Of a stretch of 64,000 nt of DNA, positions 55,021 through 63,150 are shown piece by piece. The notes beneath the pieces are model-generated. The model was not told the origin of the DNA. It saw nothing but the letters and a program-made list of their open reading frames with translations, and searched no databases. Positions within the stretch are counted from its first letter, which is position 1. The number at the start of each line of letters is the position of its first letter. Location: contig NZ_MPKW01000009.1 of the NCBI RefSeq assembly GCF_009729415.1, forward strand, positions 62,001-126,000, given 5' to 3'. Position numbers and translations under genes: made by a program. The stretch comes from Mycolicibacterium sp. CBMA 234 (GTDB lineage: Bacteria > Actinomycetota > Actinomycetes > Mycobacteriales > Mycobacteriaceae).

Positions 55021-55131
55021 ATGACCAGCGATGAAACGAGCCAATCAACCGGCTGTAGCAACCCGAATTGCACCTGCGAAGACTGCCAATGCGGCGCGGA
55101 CTGCAAGTGCGGGGCTGACGCGACGACCTGA
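55021..55131 (+). CDS. 36-residue cysteine-rich metallothionein-like peptide
   Basis: ATG at 55021 to TGA at 55129. The peptide is 36 residues with seven Cys at 12, 17, 19, 22, 24, 28 and 30, in the order CSNPNCTC, EDCQC, GADCKCG. The C-x-C-x2-C-x-C-x3-C-x-C spacing is typical of metallothioneins, which bind Zn, Cu or Cd in thiolate clusters. It has acidic residues and no aromatic residue, also typical. It does not match M. tuberculosis MymT, which is longer with a different Cys pattern. It lies between a cobalamin-controlled Ni/Co transporter and an HNH gene. The reading frame is very short, so proof of expression is lacking; chance occurrence of this pattern is unlikely. Confidence 0.75.
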   Translation: MTSDETSQSTGCSNPNCTCEDCQCGADCKCGADATT

Positions 55132-55267
55132 CACATTGGTCGCGATGGCAGGATTCGATGCTGTGGCCGAGCTGCCCTGGTTCGCGATCTGATTCGTTGC
55201 GAGCATCGATCGATCGAGCTCCAGTTCGTTGCAGCACTTTGTCGGTACCACGTCCTAGTGTCCAGAT

Positions 55268-55672
55268 ATGAGGCAGTGTCGGGGCTGCGGTGCGCCACTG
55301 ACGAAGCGCAGCCAAAAGGTTTACTGCGGAAACGTCTGCCAGACGATCGTCCGATGCGAGGCGAGCACCAAGCGGTGGCTCGAGACCGGTGAAGCGTGGA
55401 TCGACGGCCGCCGCGGTCATTACGTTCGGCAATACCTCACTCGCGCTCAGTCAAGCTGCTGCGCGATATGTGCCGGTGTGACCACGTGGCAGGGGCAGCC
55501 GCTGGCATTGGTGCTCGACCACATGGATGGCGACCCGACGAACAATCGTCGAGAGAACTTGCGCTTGATCTGCCCGAACTGTGACTCACAGCTGCCGACG
55601 TACAAAAGCCGCAACCGTGGCAATGGGCGGCACTCCCGCCGTCAGCGGTATGCCAACGGGCAGTCGTACTGA
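55268..55672 (+). CDS. HNH nuclease with N-terminal zinc-binding CxxC motifs
   Basis: 134 residues, ATG 55268. An N-terminal zinc-finger CRGCGAPLTKRSQKVYCGNVC is followed by a linker and an HNH domain: CCAICAG, LVLDHMDGDPTNNRRENLRLICPNC, with catalytic His in LDHMDGD. The tail is Arg/Asn/Gly-rich and basic, fit for DNA binding. Such small HNH proteins occur in phages and as free-standing homing-like nucleases, and also as host genes. It ends 17 bp from the tRNA-Thr (opposite strand). No integrase or phage gene accompanies it. Confidence 0.78.
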   Translation: MRQCRGCGAPLTKRSQKVYCGNVCQTIVRCEASTKRWLETGEAWIDGRRGHYVRQYLTRAQSSCCAICAGVTTWQGQPLALVLDHMDGDPTNNRRENLRLICPNCDSQLPTYKSRNRGNGRHSRRQRYANGQSY

Positions 55673-55689
55673 TCGGCCCTTAGATGTGG

Positions 55690-55761
55690 AGCCCCCTGTC
55701 AGGATTGAACTGACGACCTTCTGTTTACAAGACAGATGCTCTACCACTGAGCTAAGGAGGC
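55690..55761 (-). tRNA. tRNA-Thr (anticodon TGT)
   Basis: The minus strand reads GCCTCCT for the 5' acceptor arm, a D arm GCTC-AGTGGTAGA-GCAT, an anticodon stem TCTGT/ACAGA around loop CTTGTAA (anticodon TGT, reading ACA), a T arm with GTTCAATCC, and a 3' acceptor arm AGGGGGC with one G-U pair. CCA is not encoded. All arms fold without mismatch. Confidence 0.97.
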
Positions 55762-55804
55762 ATGCGGCTCGAAATCGTTCGAAACCGCCGAGAATCCTAA
55801 CCCG

Positions 55805-57019
55805 TCAGGGTGCGTCGGTGGATCCGGGCTGGTCCTGGCCGTTCTGGTCGATGACGCGCTGCGAGGCGGCGACGCGCGCGGCTGCCCGCTTCCCGCGCTG
55901 ACGTCCCAGCGGGATGCGCCCGGCGATATTGCTCAGCGGGTTCACCGCTTCGTTCAGCACGAGCACCGCGTCGTACAGCTTGTCGACGGTCGGGGCCAGC
56001 CCGGCGAGGGTGTCGGCCACGTCGGCGAGCTTGAGCAGTGGGCTGCTTTCCGATGCCAGGACGTCGAGCAGACCGTTCTCGGCCAGCAGCCGGTCAACCA
56101 GGCCGCCGGGTGCGACGACGCGCGACAGCGGACCGTCTTCGCTGGTCATGCGGTCGAGCAGGCCGTCCTCGCCGATGACCTGGTCAACCAGGGCGCCTGG
56201 CTGCAGGGCTCGGGTGATGGGGCCGTCGTCGGCGCTGAGCCGGTCCAGGAGACCGCCTTCGGCCGTGATCTTGTCCGCGATGCCGTCGGGTGCGAGGGCC
56301 CGGTTGAGCGGTCCGTTGTCGGCGGTCAGCCGGTCGAGCAGTCCGCTCTCAGCGCCGAGGCGGTCGATGACGCCGCCGGGTGCCAGTGCCCGGGTGATCG
56401 GGCCGTTCTCGGCCGTCATGCGGTTGACCAGGCCCTGCTCACCGAGCACTTGGTCGACGATGCCGTTGGGCTGCAGAGCGCGGGTGATGGGGCCGTTCTC
56501 TGCGGTGATCTGGTCGAACAGGCCGCCTTCGGCGCTGAGCTTGTCGGCGAGACCGTCGGGTGCCAGGGCCTTGTTGAGCGGCCCGTTGTCGGAGGTGAGC
56601 TTGTCCAGCAGGCCGCCGTCGGCGCTGAGCTTGTCGACGATTCCGCCCTGCTGCAGGGCGCGCGTGATGGGGCCGTCCTCTGACACCAGCCGGTCCAGCA
56701 GGCCGCCGTCCTGCGTGAGCTGGTCGACGAGGCCGCCCGGCTCCAGCAGCCGGTTCAGCGGACCGTTGGGGGCCAGGGCCCGGCCCAGTGGGGCGTCGTC
56801 GTCCATCAAGCTGGCCAGCCGGTTGATTCGGTCCAGCGCGTCGTCGAAGCCGAACAGCCGGCTCATCGAGGGTGGTGCGATTACCGGGCCGGAGCCGCTG
56901 ATGCCGCGTTGTACAGCGGAGACGGTCTCCTCAGCGATGCTGAGACCGGCGGTAGCGGCTTCGCGGGCAATCCGCAGCGGGGCGACGGCGAGGTCGGCAA
57001 AGGCTTTGCCCAGATCCAT
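55805..57019 (-). CDS. decapeptide-repeat solenoid protein of unknown function
   Basis: 404 residues, ATG 57019. Residues ~73-332 are about 25 uninterrupted ten-residue repeats with the pattern x-x-[DEN/P]-G-[LIVP]-[LIV]-[DNT]-[RKQ]-[LAMI]-x, grouped in 30-residue triplets such as SEDGPITRAL, QQGGIVDKLS, ADGGLLDKLT. No insertion breaks the phase. The ends (1-70 and 335-404) are ordinary amphipathic segments, the last one basic with a Gly/Gln/Asp tail. No signal peptide; predicted cytoplasmic. A regular short repeat of this kind should form a solenoid or long helical array. It is divergent from phoP with a PhoP box 73 bp upstream. I do not recognise a characterised family. Confidence 0.8.
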   Translation of the reverse strand: MDLGKAFADLAVAPLRIAREAATAGLSIAEETVSAVQRGISGSGPVIAPPSMSRLFGFDDALDRINRLASLMDDDAPLGRALAPNGPLNRLLEPGGLVDQLTQDGGLLDRLVSEDGPITRALQQGGIVDKLSADGGLLDKLTSDNGPLNKALAPDGLADKLSAEGGLFDQITAENGPITRALQPNGIVDQVLGEQGLVNRMTAENGPITRALAPGGVIDRLGAESGLLDRLTADNGPLNRALAPDGIADKITAEGGLLDRLSADDGPITRALQPGALVDQVIGEDGLLDRMTSEDGPLSRVVAPGGLVDRLLAENGLLDVLASESSPLLKLADVADTLAGLAPTVDKLYDAVLVLNEAVNPLSNIAGRIPLGRQRGKRAAARVAASQRVIDQNGQDQPGSTDAP

Positions 57020-57091
57020 CGGCCAAGTGTATGGCGTCTGTCACATCTGGTGGTGTTGAGGTGCGAGGGGCCTGGTAACTCGCTGTGTGAC

Positions 57092-57109
57092 TCACAGTAT
57101 TTTCACAGC
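57092..57109. promoter_or_regulatory. PhoP box
   Basis: TCACAGT-ATTT-TCACAGC is a direct repeat of two 7-mers with a 4-base spacer, as in the mycobacterial PhoP consensus TCACAGC-N4-TCACAGC. It lies 44 bp before the phoP ATG and 73 bp before the divergent decapeptide-repeat gene, so PhoP may regulate itself and that gene. Confidence 0.8.
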
Positions 57110-57152
57110 TACTGAGCAGGGAGGATTTAAGGGCTGCGAGGACTATGGCTGC

Positions 57153-57872
57153 ATGGCGATGGCTGCAGTTCCTGAGGCGACCCCCGAAGCGCGGATTCTC
57201 GTCGTCGATGACGAAACCAATATCGTCGAGTTGCTTTCGGTGAGCCTGAAGTTCCAGGGCTTCGAGGTGCACTCGGCGTCCAACGGCCCCGCGGCGCTGG
57301 ACAAGGCGCGCGAGGTCAAGCCCGACGCGGTGATTCTCGACGTGATGATGCCCGGCATGGACGGGTTCGGCGTGCTGCGCCGAATGCGGGCCGACGGCAT
57401 CGACGCACCGGCGTTGTTCCTCACTGCCCGCGACAGTCTGCAGGACAAAGTCGCTGGTCTGACGCTCGGCGGCGACGATTACGTCACCAAGCCGTTCAGT
57501 CTGGAAGAGGTCGTGGCCCGGCTGCGGGTGATCCTGCGTCGTACCGGCCGGGGTGTCGAAGAACCGCGCAGCGCCAAGCTGACCTTCGCCGACATCGAAC
57601 TCGACGAGGACACCCACGAAGTGTGGAAGGCGGGCGAGCCGGTTTCGCTGTCGCCCACCGAGTTCACCCTGTTGCGCTACTTCATCATCAACGCGGGCAC
57701 CGTGCTGTCGAAGCCGAAGATCCTCGACCACGTGTGGCGTTATGACTTCGGCGGTGACGTGAACGTCGTCGAGTCCTACGTGTCGTACCTGCGCCGGAAG
57801 ATCGACACCGGCGACAAGCGCCTGCTGCACACTTTGCGCGGCGTCGGCTACGTGCTGCGTGAGCCGCGCTGA
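57153..57872 (+). CDS. phoP: two-component response regulator PhoP
   Basis: 239 residues from ATG 57153 (ATG 57159 possible; a frame-extending GTG at 57087 overlaps the PhoP box and is unlikely). The receiver domain has ILVVDDETNIVEL and phospho-acceptor D63 in VILDVMMPGMDGFG, with FLTARDS and the K of DDYVTKPF. The OmpR-type winged helix is SLSPTEFTLLRYF...VLSKPKILDHVWRYDFGGDVNVVESYVSYLRRKID. Near identity to M. tuberculosis PhoP in these stretches makes the call secure. It regulates lipid, acid-pH, hypoxia and ESX-1-linked genes in pathogens. phoR follows 66 bp downstream. Confidence 0.97.
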   Translation: MAMAAVPEATPEARILVVDDETNIVELLSVSLKFQGFEVHSASNGPAALDKAREVKPDAVILDVMMPGMDGFGVLRRMRADGIDAPALFLTARDSLQDKVAGLTLGGDDYVTKPFSLEEVVARLRVILRRTGRGVEEPRSAKLTFADIELDEDTHEVWKAGEPVSLSPTEFTLLRYFIINAGTVLSKPKILDHVWRYDFGGDVNVVESYVSYLRRKIDTGDKRLLHTLRGVGYVLREPR

Positions 57873-57938
57873 GCGCAGCATTGAGTTGAGCTGAGCACTA
57901 TCCGTCATTTCTGGCGGGTCATCGCCAACAATGGAGGC

Positions 57939-59402
57939 ATGACACGCCTGCGCGCCGGCATTCCGCTGCGAGTGGGACTGGTTGCTGCCACGGTGCTGTT
58001 GGCTGCTCTGGGCTTGTTGGCCTCCGGCGTCGCCGTCACGTCGATCATGCAGCACAGCATGATCAACAGGGTCGACGAGACGCTGTTGGATGCCTCGCGA
58101 GGGTGGGCGCAGGAGCCGCGGCGTATTCCGCCTACCCCGCTGGAAGGCCCTAACCCGGCGCGGCCGCCGTCGAACTTCTATGTCCGCGGCATCGACCCTG
58201 ACGGCAGTGTGTGGATCGCCGTCAACGACAACGACGCGCAGCCTGTGCTGCCGGACAACAACGACGTCGGCCCGAAACCGGTCACCGTCGACTCGGTCAA
58301 CCACTCCGACGTGAAGTGGCGGGCGATGACGGTTCGTGGCCCCGCCGGAGAACTGACGACGGTGGCGATCGACCTCTCTGACGTGTCGTCGACAGTGCGG
58401 GCGCTGGCCTGGTCGCAGGTCGGGATCGGCGCCGCAGTGTTGCTGATCCTGGCCGTTGCCGGGTACGTCGCGGTCCATCGCAGCCTGCGGCCGCTGGACG
58501 AGGTGGAGCGGACCGCCGCCGATATCGCTGCCGGCCAGCTCGACCGCCGTGTTCCCGAGCGGGACTCGCGCACCGAAGTCGGGCGATTGTCGTTGGCGCT
58601 CAACGGAATGCTCGCGCAGATTCAGAACGCCGTCGCTTCATCCGAGCAATCGGCGGCGGCCGCGCGCACCTCCGAGGATCGGATGCGCCGCTTCATCACC
58701 GATGCCAGCCACGAGCTGCGGACGCCGCTGACGACCATTCGCGGGTTTGCTGAGCTGTATCGGCAGGGCGCCGCCAGCGACATCGAGATGCTGATGAGCC
58801 GCATCGAGAGCGAGGCCCGGCGCATGGGTCTGCTGGTCGAAGATCTGTTGTTGCTGGCTCGGATGGATCAGCAGCGGCCGCTGGAGCAGCGCTCCGTCGA
58901 CCTGTTGATTCTGGCTACCGACGCGGTGCACGACGCGCGGTCCATCGCGCCGCAGCGGAAGGTCTCGCTGGAGGTGTTCGACGGGCCGGGTACCCCGGAA
59001 GTCATCGGCGACGAAGCCCGATTGCGCCAGGTGCTGGGCAATCTGGTGATCAACGCGATTCAGCACACCCCCGAGTCCGGTGGCATCACCGTGCGCGTGG
59101 GGACCACCGACGACGACGCCGTGCTGGAGGTGTGCGACGAGGGTCCCGGCTTGTCTTCCGACGACGCCCACCGCATCTTCGAGCGCTTCTACCGCACCGA
59201 CTCGTCACGCACCCGGACCAGCGGCGGCACCGGCCTTGGGCTGTCGATCGTCGACTCGCTGGTGCGGGCGCACCACGGCACCGTGGAAGTGACCACCGCA
59301 CTGGGCGAAGGCTGCCGGTTCACGGTGCGCCTGCCGCGGATGTGCGGCGGCCCGGCGTCAGCCGAGGGCAGCGATGATCTTGGCCTGAGCTTCGTCGAGT
59401 GA
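57939..59402 (+). CDS. phoR: sensor histidine kinase PhoR
   Basis: 487 residues (about 485 in M. tuberculosis). Two membrane spans, ~12-35 and ~163-185, enclose an outer sensor loop rich in Pro and Asp ([16 protein letters not shown]). A HAMP domain follows ([26 protein letters not shown]), then HisKA with H258 in [15 protein letters not shown], and the HATPase with N-box [13 protein letters not shown]1 VCDEGPGLS and G2 [10 protein letters not shown]. It phosphorylates PhoP in response to acidic pH or chloride. Its last 45 bp overlap the convergent HIT gene. Confidence 0.96.
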   Translation: MTRLRAGIPLRVGLVAATVLLAALGLLASGVAVTSIMQHSMINRVDETLLDASRGWAQEPRRIPPTPLEGPNPARPPSNFYVRGIDPDGSVWIAVNDNDAQPVLPDNNDVGPKPVTVDSVNHSDVKWRAMTVRGPAGELTTVAIDLSDVSSTVRALAWSQVGIGAAVLLILAVAGYVAVHRSLRPLDEVERTAADIAAGQLDRRVPERDSRTEVGRLSLALNGMLAQIQNAVASSEQSAAAARTSEDRMRRFITDASHELRTPLTTIRGFAELYRQGAASDIEMLMSRIESEARRMGLLVEDLLLLARMDQQRPLEQRSVDLLILATDAVHDARSIAPQRKVSLEVFDGPGTPEVIGDEARLRQVLGNLVINAIQHTPESGGITVRVGTTDDDAVLEVCDEGPGLSSDDAHRIFERFYRTDSSRTRTSGGTGLGLSIVDSLVRAHHGTVEVTTALGEGCRFTVRLPRMCGGPASAEGSDDLGLSFVE

Positions 59403-59753
59403 TTCCGGCGACGGGTTGCGGTCGACGTTCGCGAACCCGAAGTCGGACAGATTGCGGGCCGGGAACACATGCACGTGCAGGTGCGGCACTTCCAGCCCGG
59501 CGATGATCACGCCGGCGCGGGGTGCGTCGAACGCTGTGCACACTGCGCGGCCGATGCGCTGAGACACCGCCATGACCTTGTTGAACAGCTCGGGGTCCAG
59601 GTCCTGCCAGTTATCCACCTCCGCCCGAGGCACGACAAGAGTGTGGCCCTGCGTCATGGGCTCGATGGTCAGGAACGCGACGACGTCGTCGTCCTCGTAG
59701 ACGAATCGGCCCGGCAGGTCGCGGTTGATGATCATGGTGAACACGGACGGCAT
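59358..59753 (-). CDS. HIT-family nucleotide hydrolase (Rv0759c-like)
   Basis: 131 residues from ATG 59753 (an in-frame GTG at 59762 would add three). The histidine triad is [12 protein letters not shown]; other family parts are [45 protein letters not shown] proteins hydrolyse AMP-linked substrates such as AMP-NH2 or dinucleoside polyphosphates. Convergence with phoR is conserved in M. tuberculosis (Rv0758-Rv0759c). The 3' end overlaps phoR by 45 bp. A long inverted repeat separates it from the upstream hydratase gene. Confidence 0.9.
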   Translation of the reverse strand: MPSVFTMIINRDLPGRFVYEDDDVVAFLTIEPMTQGHTLVVPRAEVDNWQDLDPELFNKVMAVSQRIGRAVCTAFDAPRAGVIIAGLEVPHLHVHVFPARNLSDFGFANVDRNPSPESLDEAQAKIIAALG

Positions 59754-59773
59754 GACCGCCACATTAATCTCTT

Positions 59774-59838
59774 CCGCCGAAACGGCATTCCAGTAGGCCG
59801 CTACTCGAACATCTGCTGCTGGAATGCCGTTTCGGCGG
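59774..59838. repeat. long perfect inverted repeat between the hydratase and HIT genes
   Basis: Arms of 20 bp, 59774-59793 and 59819-59838, are perfect complements (left arm CCGCCGAAACGGCATTCCAG), extendable by three pairs with one wobble, around a ~25-base spacer. It lies 11 bp after the hydratase stop and 20 bp before the HIT start. It may terminate the hydratase operon, but no U tract follows. It may also be a dispersed palindromic element; genome copy number would decide. Confidence 0.75.
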
Positions 59839-59848
59839 GGGCCAGGGC

Positions 59849-60826
59849 CTACTGCTCGACGCGGGTACCGGAGAGCCAGGGATCGATCGCCGCGGCGAAC
59901 GGGCTGTCGCCGATGTTTTCGTAGTCCTGCTGAAATGCGTTCGCGGTCAAGTGTTTTCGCGGATTCCGGCCGGTCCCGATGAACCCGGCCAGTTCGAAGT
60001 CGAGCGCCCGGGACAGCGACCGGTTGCCGCCGAAGTAGACGGCACGCTTGACCGCCGCGATGGCGTAGGGCGACCGCCGGGACAATCGTTCGGCGGTGAC
60101 ATGCGCATCGTCGAGCAATGTCGACGCCGGCGCCAGCCGATGCACGACGCCCACGTCGAGCGCCTCGCGCGCAGTCAGCGGGCGGCCCTCCAACATGTGT
60201 TCGAGCGCGGCGGACATCCCGAGCATGGCCGGAAGTCGTTGGCTACCACCGCCTCCCGGCACCAGACCGGCGAGAATCTCGATGAGTCCGATGCGGACGT
60301 GATCGGCGTCGGCCGCGATGCGCAGGTCGCAGAACAGCGCCAGCTCGAACCCACCGCCCAGAGCTGTGCCGTTGATGGCGGCGAGATAGACGACGCCCGA
60401 CCGGTTCATCCGGGTGATGGTCCGCTTGAGGATGGCGCTGTAGGCGATGCCGGTGCCCCAGTCGCCGCCGCGGGTCTCGGTGGCCTTGAGCAGCGCGGGC
60501 ACGCGCATGGCGGCGTTGTTGAGCTTGATGGACCAGGCCACGGCCCGGGACGGCAGCGGCGGCGTTGCCATCTGGAAGAACAGCTGCACCTGTTCAGGCT
60601 CGGAATGCGAGATGAACTTGTCTCCGGTGCCGGTCAGGATGACGGCGCCGACGGTCGGGTCCTGGTCAGCGGCGCGGGTCATCCGATCCATGTCCTTGAC
60701 CAGGCGCAGCGACAGGAACTGGTTAGGCGGGTCGTCGAACCGCGCGGTCAGCACGCGGCCGTCCTGCTGCAGCGTGAGGGTTTCCAGGTACAGCTCGGCG
60801 GCAGGTACTGGGGCTCGTCGTGGCAC
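59849..60826 (-). CDS. enoyl-CoA hydratase/isomerase family protein
   Basis: 325 residues from GTG 60826 with AGGGAGAC upstream; longer than the ~260 of typical crotonases by an N-terminal ~20 and a central ~30-residue insert. Crotonase motifs: [20 protein letters not shown], the oxyanion stretch [53 protein letters not shown]. The catalytic Glu pair of hydratases corresponds to E in GFELAL and E in GLIEIL; both are present as Glu, but the exact reaction (hydratase, isomerase or hydrolase) is open. Third or fourth gene of the thioesterase-SDR-P450-hydratase operon. Confidence 0.87.
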   Translation of the reverse strand: MPRRAPVPAAELYLETLTLQQDGRVLTARFDDPPNQFLSLRLVKDMDRMTRAADQDPTVGAVILTGTGDKFISHSEPEQVQLFFQMATPPLPSRAVAWSIKLNNAAMRVPALLKATETRGGDWGTGIAYSAILKRTITRMNRSGVVYLAAINGTALGGGFELALFCDLRIAADADHVRIGLIEILAGLVPGGGGSQRLPAMLGMSAALEHMLEGRPLTAREALDVGVVHRLAPASTLLDDAHVTAERLSRRSPYAIAAVKRAVYFGGNRSLSRALDFELAGFIGTGRNPRKHLTANAFQQDYENIGDSPFAAAIDPWLSGTRVEQ

Positions 60827-60836
60827 GGTGGTCTCC

Positions 60837-62198
60837 CTAGGAGTTCACGGTCTGGACCAGGGCAGGGATGGGGCCGTCGGGCACGATGGTCAGCGGAGCG
60901 GCGATGGGGAACGTCGAGGTGCGCGACGTCAGCCGGCAGTGCCGCATGATCGACGCCAGCTCCAGCGTCGCCGCGGTCAGGGCGAAGAACTCGCCGATGC
61001 ACGAGCGCGGTCCGCCGCCGAACGGCAGGAACTGCCATTGCATACGCGAGCGGCCCGCGCTGAACCGGTCCGGGTCGAATTCCAGTGGACGGTCCCATAA
61101 TTGCGGATCGCGGTGCATCGCATAGACCCCGACCAGCAACAGGCTGCCCGCCTCCACCCGGAATCCGTCGACCGCCATGTCCTGCCGGGCCACTCGCATG
61201 ACCGCGGGTGTCGGGCCGCCCAGGCGCAGGGCCTCCTGGATGACGCTCACGGTGCACGGCAGGTGGCCACGAGGATTGGACCGCAGCGCCGCTTCGTCGA
61301 CTGCGGACACCTCGGCCGCGACCCGCTCGTGAATCTCGGGATGGCGGCCGAGCGCCCAGAGGGCGTAGGCAAGAGTGGTGGCGGTGGTCTCCAGTCCGGA
61401 GGCCAGGAAGATCACGAGCTCGTGACAGATTTCCCCGTCGGACAACGGTTTTGACGTCTCCGGGTCACGAGCGTCCATCATGGCGCGAACCAGCGGAGCG
61501 CTCAGCCTGGGATCGGCCCGGCAGTCCCGCAGGATCTGCGCGGCGAGATCATGTGCCACCGCGTTGAACTTGACCGCGAAGCGGCGCTCCGGCGTCGGGA
61601 CCCAGGCCGGCATCCTCAGCGGAGCGCGGCCGCGGTCCGCGATGTACTTGCTGATCCGGCGCAGCGGATCGACCAATTCGTCTGTGTAGGAACCGGGTTC
61701 GAACCCCATGATGGTGCGGCCGAGCACCCGCATGGTGATCCGCCGGCTCTCCTGATCGAGGTCGATCTCGGAGCCGTCCCGCCACGATTCAGCGGCGTCG
61801 GTGGCGATGTCGTACATCTGCTCGTTGAGTTCTGCGATGCGCGCGGTGGTGAACACCGGCTGCAGCATGCGGCGCCGCCCCACCCATTCGCGGTGGCTGA
61901 AGTTCAGCAGCGAGCCGCCGTTGAGCTTCTGCTGTTCGGTCATGAACGGGAAGTCGCGGTCGACGGTGGGAAAGGTGGCGGTCAGCACATCGCGGGCACC
62001 TTGAGGCGAGGTGACGACGACGATCGGCGGCATCATCCAGCGCGGCGCAATCCGGACGGTGGTGACCGGCCCGCCGGCGTCCCGGAATGTCTCACATCCG
62101 CTGTGTGCGACCTGGATTGCGGCAACGCGCTCGCGCAGACTCAGTGGGGTGTCGGGGGCCAGCGGCAGCCCGCCGACATCCGTTGCATCGGTTGACAC
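60837..62198 (-). CDS. cytochrome P450
   Basis: 453 residues from GTG 62198. I-helix FLASGLETTATTLAY (the usual A-G-x-E/D-T-T as A-S-G-L-E-T-T), K-helix E-x-x-R in IQEALRLGG, and haem loop LPFGGGPRSCIGEFFA with the axial Cys. The N-terminus is soluble without anchor. It needs a ferredoxin and reductase from elsewhere. Motif FSHREWVGRRRMLQPVF recalls the long-chain/CYP4-like bacterial branch rather than CYP51 or CYP125. It starts 27 bp after the SDR stop, within the operon controlled by a KstR-like box, so a sterol-, fatty-acid- or terpenoid-type substrate is plausible but unproven. Confidence 0.93.
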   Translation of the reverse strand: MSTDATDVGGLPLAPDTPLSLRERVAAIQVAHSGCETFRDAGGPVTTVRIAPRWMMPPIVVVTSPQGARDVLTATFPTVDRDFPFMTEQQKLNGGSLLNFSHREWVGRRRMLQPVFTTARIAELNEQMYDIATDAAESWRDGSEIDLDQESRRITMRVLGRTIMGFEPGSYTDELVDPLRRISKYIADRGRAPLRMPAWVPTPERRFAVKFNAVAHDLAAQILRDCRADPRLSAPLVRAMMDARDPETSKPLSDGEICHELVIFLASGLETTATTLAYALWALGRHPEIHERVAAEVSAVDEAALRSNPRGHLPCTVSVIQEALRLGGPTPAVMRVARQDMAVDGFRVEAGSLLLVGVYAMHRDPQLWDRPLEFDPDRFSAGRSRMQWQFLPFGGGPRSCIGEFFALTAATLELASIMRHCRLTSRTSTFPIAAPLTIVPDGPIPALVQTVNS

Positions 62199-62225
62199 TG
62201 TCGGCTTCCTTGTCAGATTTCGTGG

Positions 62226-63149
62226 TCAGATGTCGAACCGGACACCGGTGTGGTGTTCGGCGGCAACCCAATTCGCGGTCATCAGGACCGGGTCGGTGGC
62301 GACCCGGCCGGGTTTGGCCCCGGCAGGCAGGCCACGCATCCCGAAGAGCCGGTCAGGCCCGTAGTAACCGCCGCCGGTCACGTCGTCAGAGGCGACGGCG
62401 TAGACGATCGACAATGCCGCGACATCGGCCGGCTGCCCGATGGCCCGGCACGAGGCGCGCCAGGAGACGTCGCCCCACTTGCGGCCGGAATGCATGCCGG
62501 CGTCGGTGTCGGCCCAACCAGGTTGTGCGGAAATCGATTTGACGATCCTGCCGGCCTCGTCGAGACGACGTTGCAGCTGGTTGGCGAACAACAGGTTGGC
62601 GAGCTTGGCCTGGCAGTACGCATCGAACGCGGAGTACCTGCGGGTGCGCCACCCGGGATCAGTGGGCGCCAGCTTGCCGAATCCCGGCCGGCCCACGAAC
62701 TCGTGGGCACGGCTGGTGACCACCACGACGCGGTCAGTGATGCGGTTGAGGAGGTGCCCGACCAACGCGAAATGGCCGAGATGGTTGATGCCGGTGTGCA
62801 ATTCGAAACCGTCGGCGGTCAGTCCCCACGGCACATGGCACACGCCGGCGAGGGCGATGACCGCGTCGACGGATCCGCACGCCGCCGCCGCCGACTTGAT
62901 GGAATCCAGATCGGCCAGGTCGACGTTGAGAGTCTGTGCGGCAGGACCGATTTCGGCGGCCAGTGCTTCCGCCTGCGCAGGGCGGCGGCACGCCAGAATG
63001 ACCTGGGCTCCCGCACCCGCCAGGTGCCGCGCGGTGGCGGCGCCGAGACCACCGTTGGCGCCGGTGATCAGGACGGTCCGGCCGGTCTGGTCAGGAATGT
63101 GCGCGCCGAGCCAGTCCTTGGCGGCGTCGGAGTTGATCGACCGCGCCAT
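62226..63149 (-). CDS. short-chain dehydrogenase/reductase
   Basis: 307 residues from ATG 63149. The cofactor motif TGANGGLG is at 29-36, NAG-like ALAGVC near 99, catalytic Ser in VVTSRAHE (~146) and Y-x-x-x-K in FDAYCQAK (~178-182). An extended SDR of the retinol-dehydrogenase-like type with a ~90-residue C-terminal part (RKWGDVSWRASCRAIGQPADVAALSIVYA, GGGYYGPDRLFGMRG). It oxidises or reduces an alcohol/ketone with NAD(P). It starts 1 bp after the stop of the thioesterase gene, so co-expression is certain. Confidence 0.9.
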   Translation of the reverse strand: MARSINSDAAKDWLGAHIPDQTGRTVLITGANGGLGAATARHLAGAGAQVILACRRPAQAEALAAEIGPAAQTLNVDLADLDSIKSAAAACGSVDAVIALAGVCHVPWGLTADGFELHTGINHLGHFALVGHLLNRITDRVVVVTSRAHEFVGRPGFGKLAPTDPGWRTRRYSAFDAYCQAKLANLLFANQLQRRLDEAGRIVKSISAQPGWADTDAGMHSGRKWGDVSWRASCRAIGQPADVAALSIVYAVASDDVTGGGYYGPDRLFGMRGLPAGAKPGRVATDPVLMTANWVAAEHHTGVRFDI

Positions 63150-63150
63150 G

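Noticed and set aside
55268..55761. HNH gene plus tRNA-Thr as an integrative element or att site
   Set aside because: No integrase, no direct repeat of the tRNA 3' end and no phage genes are visible.
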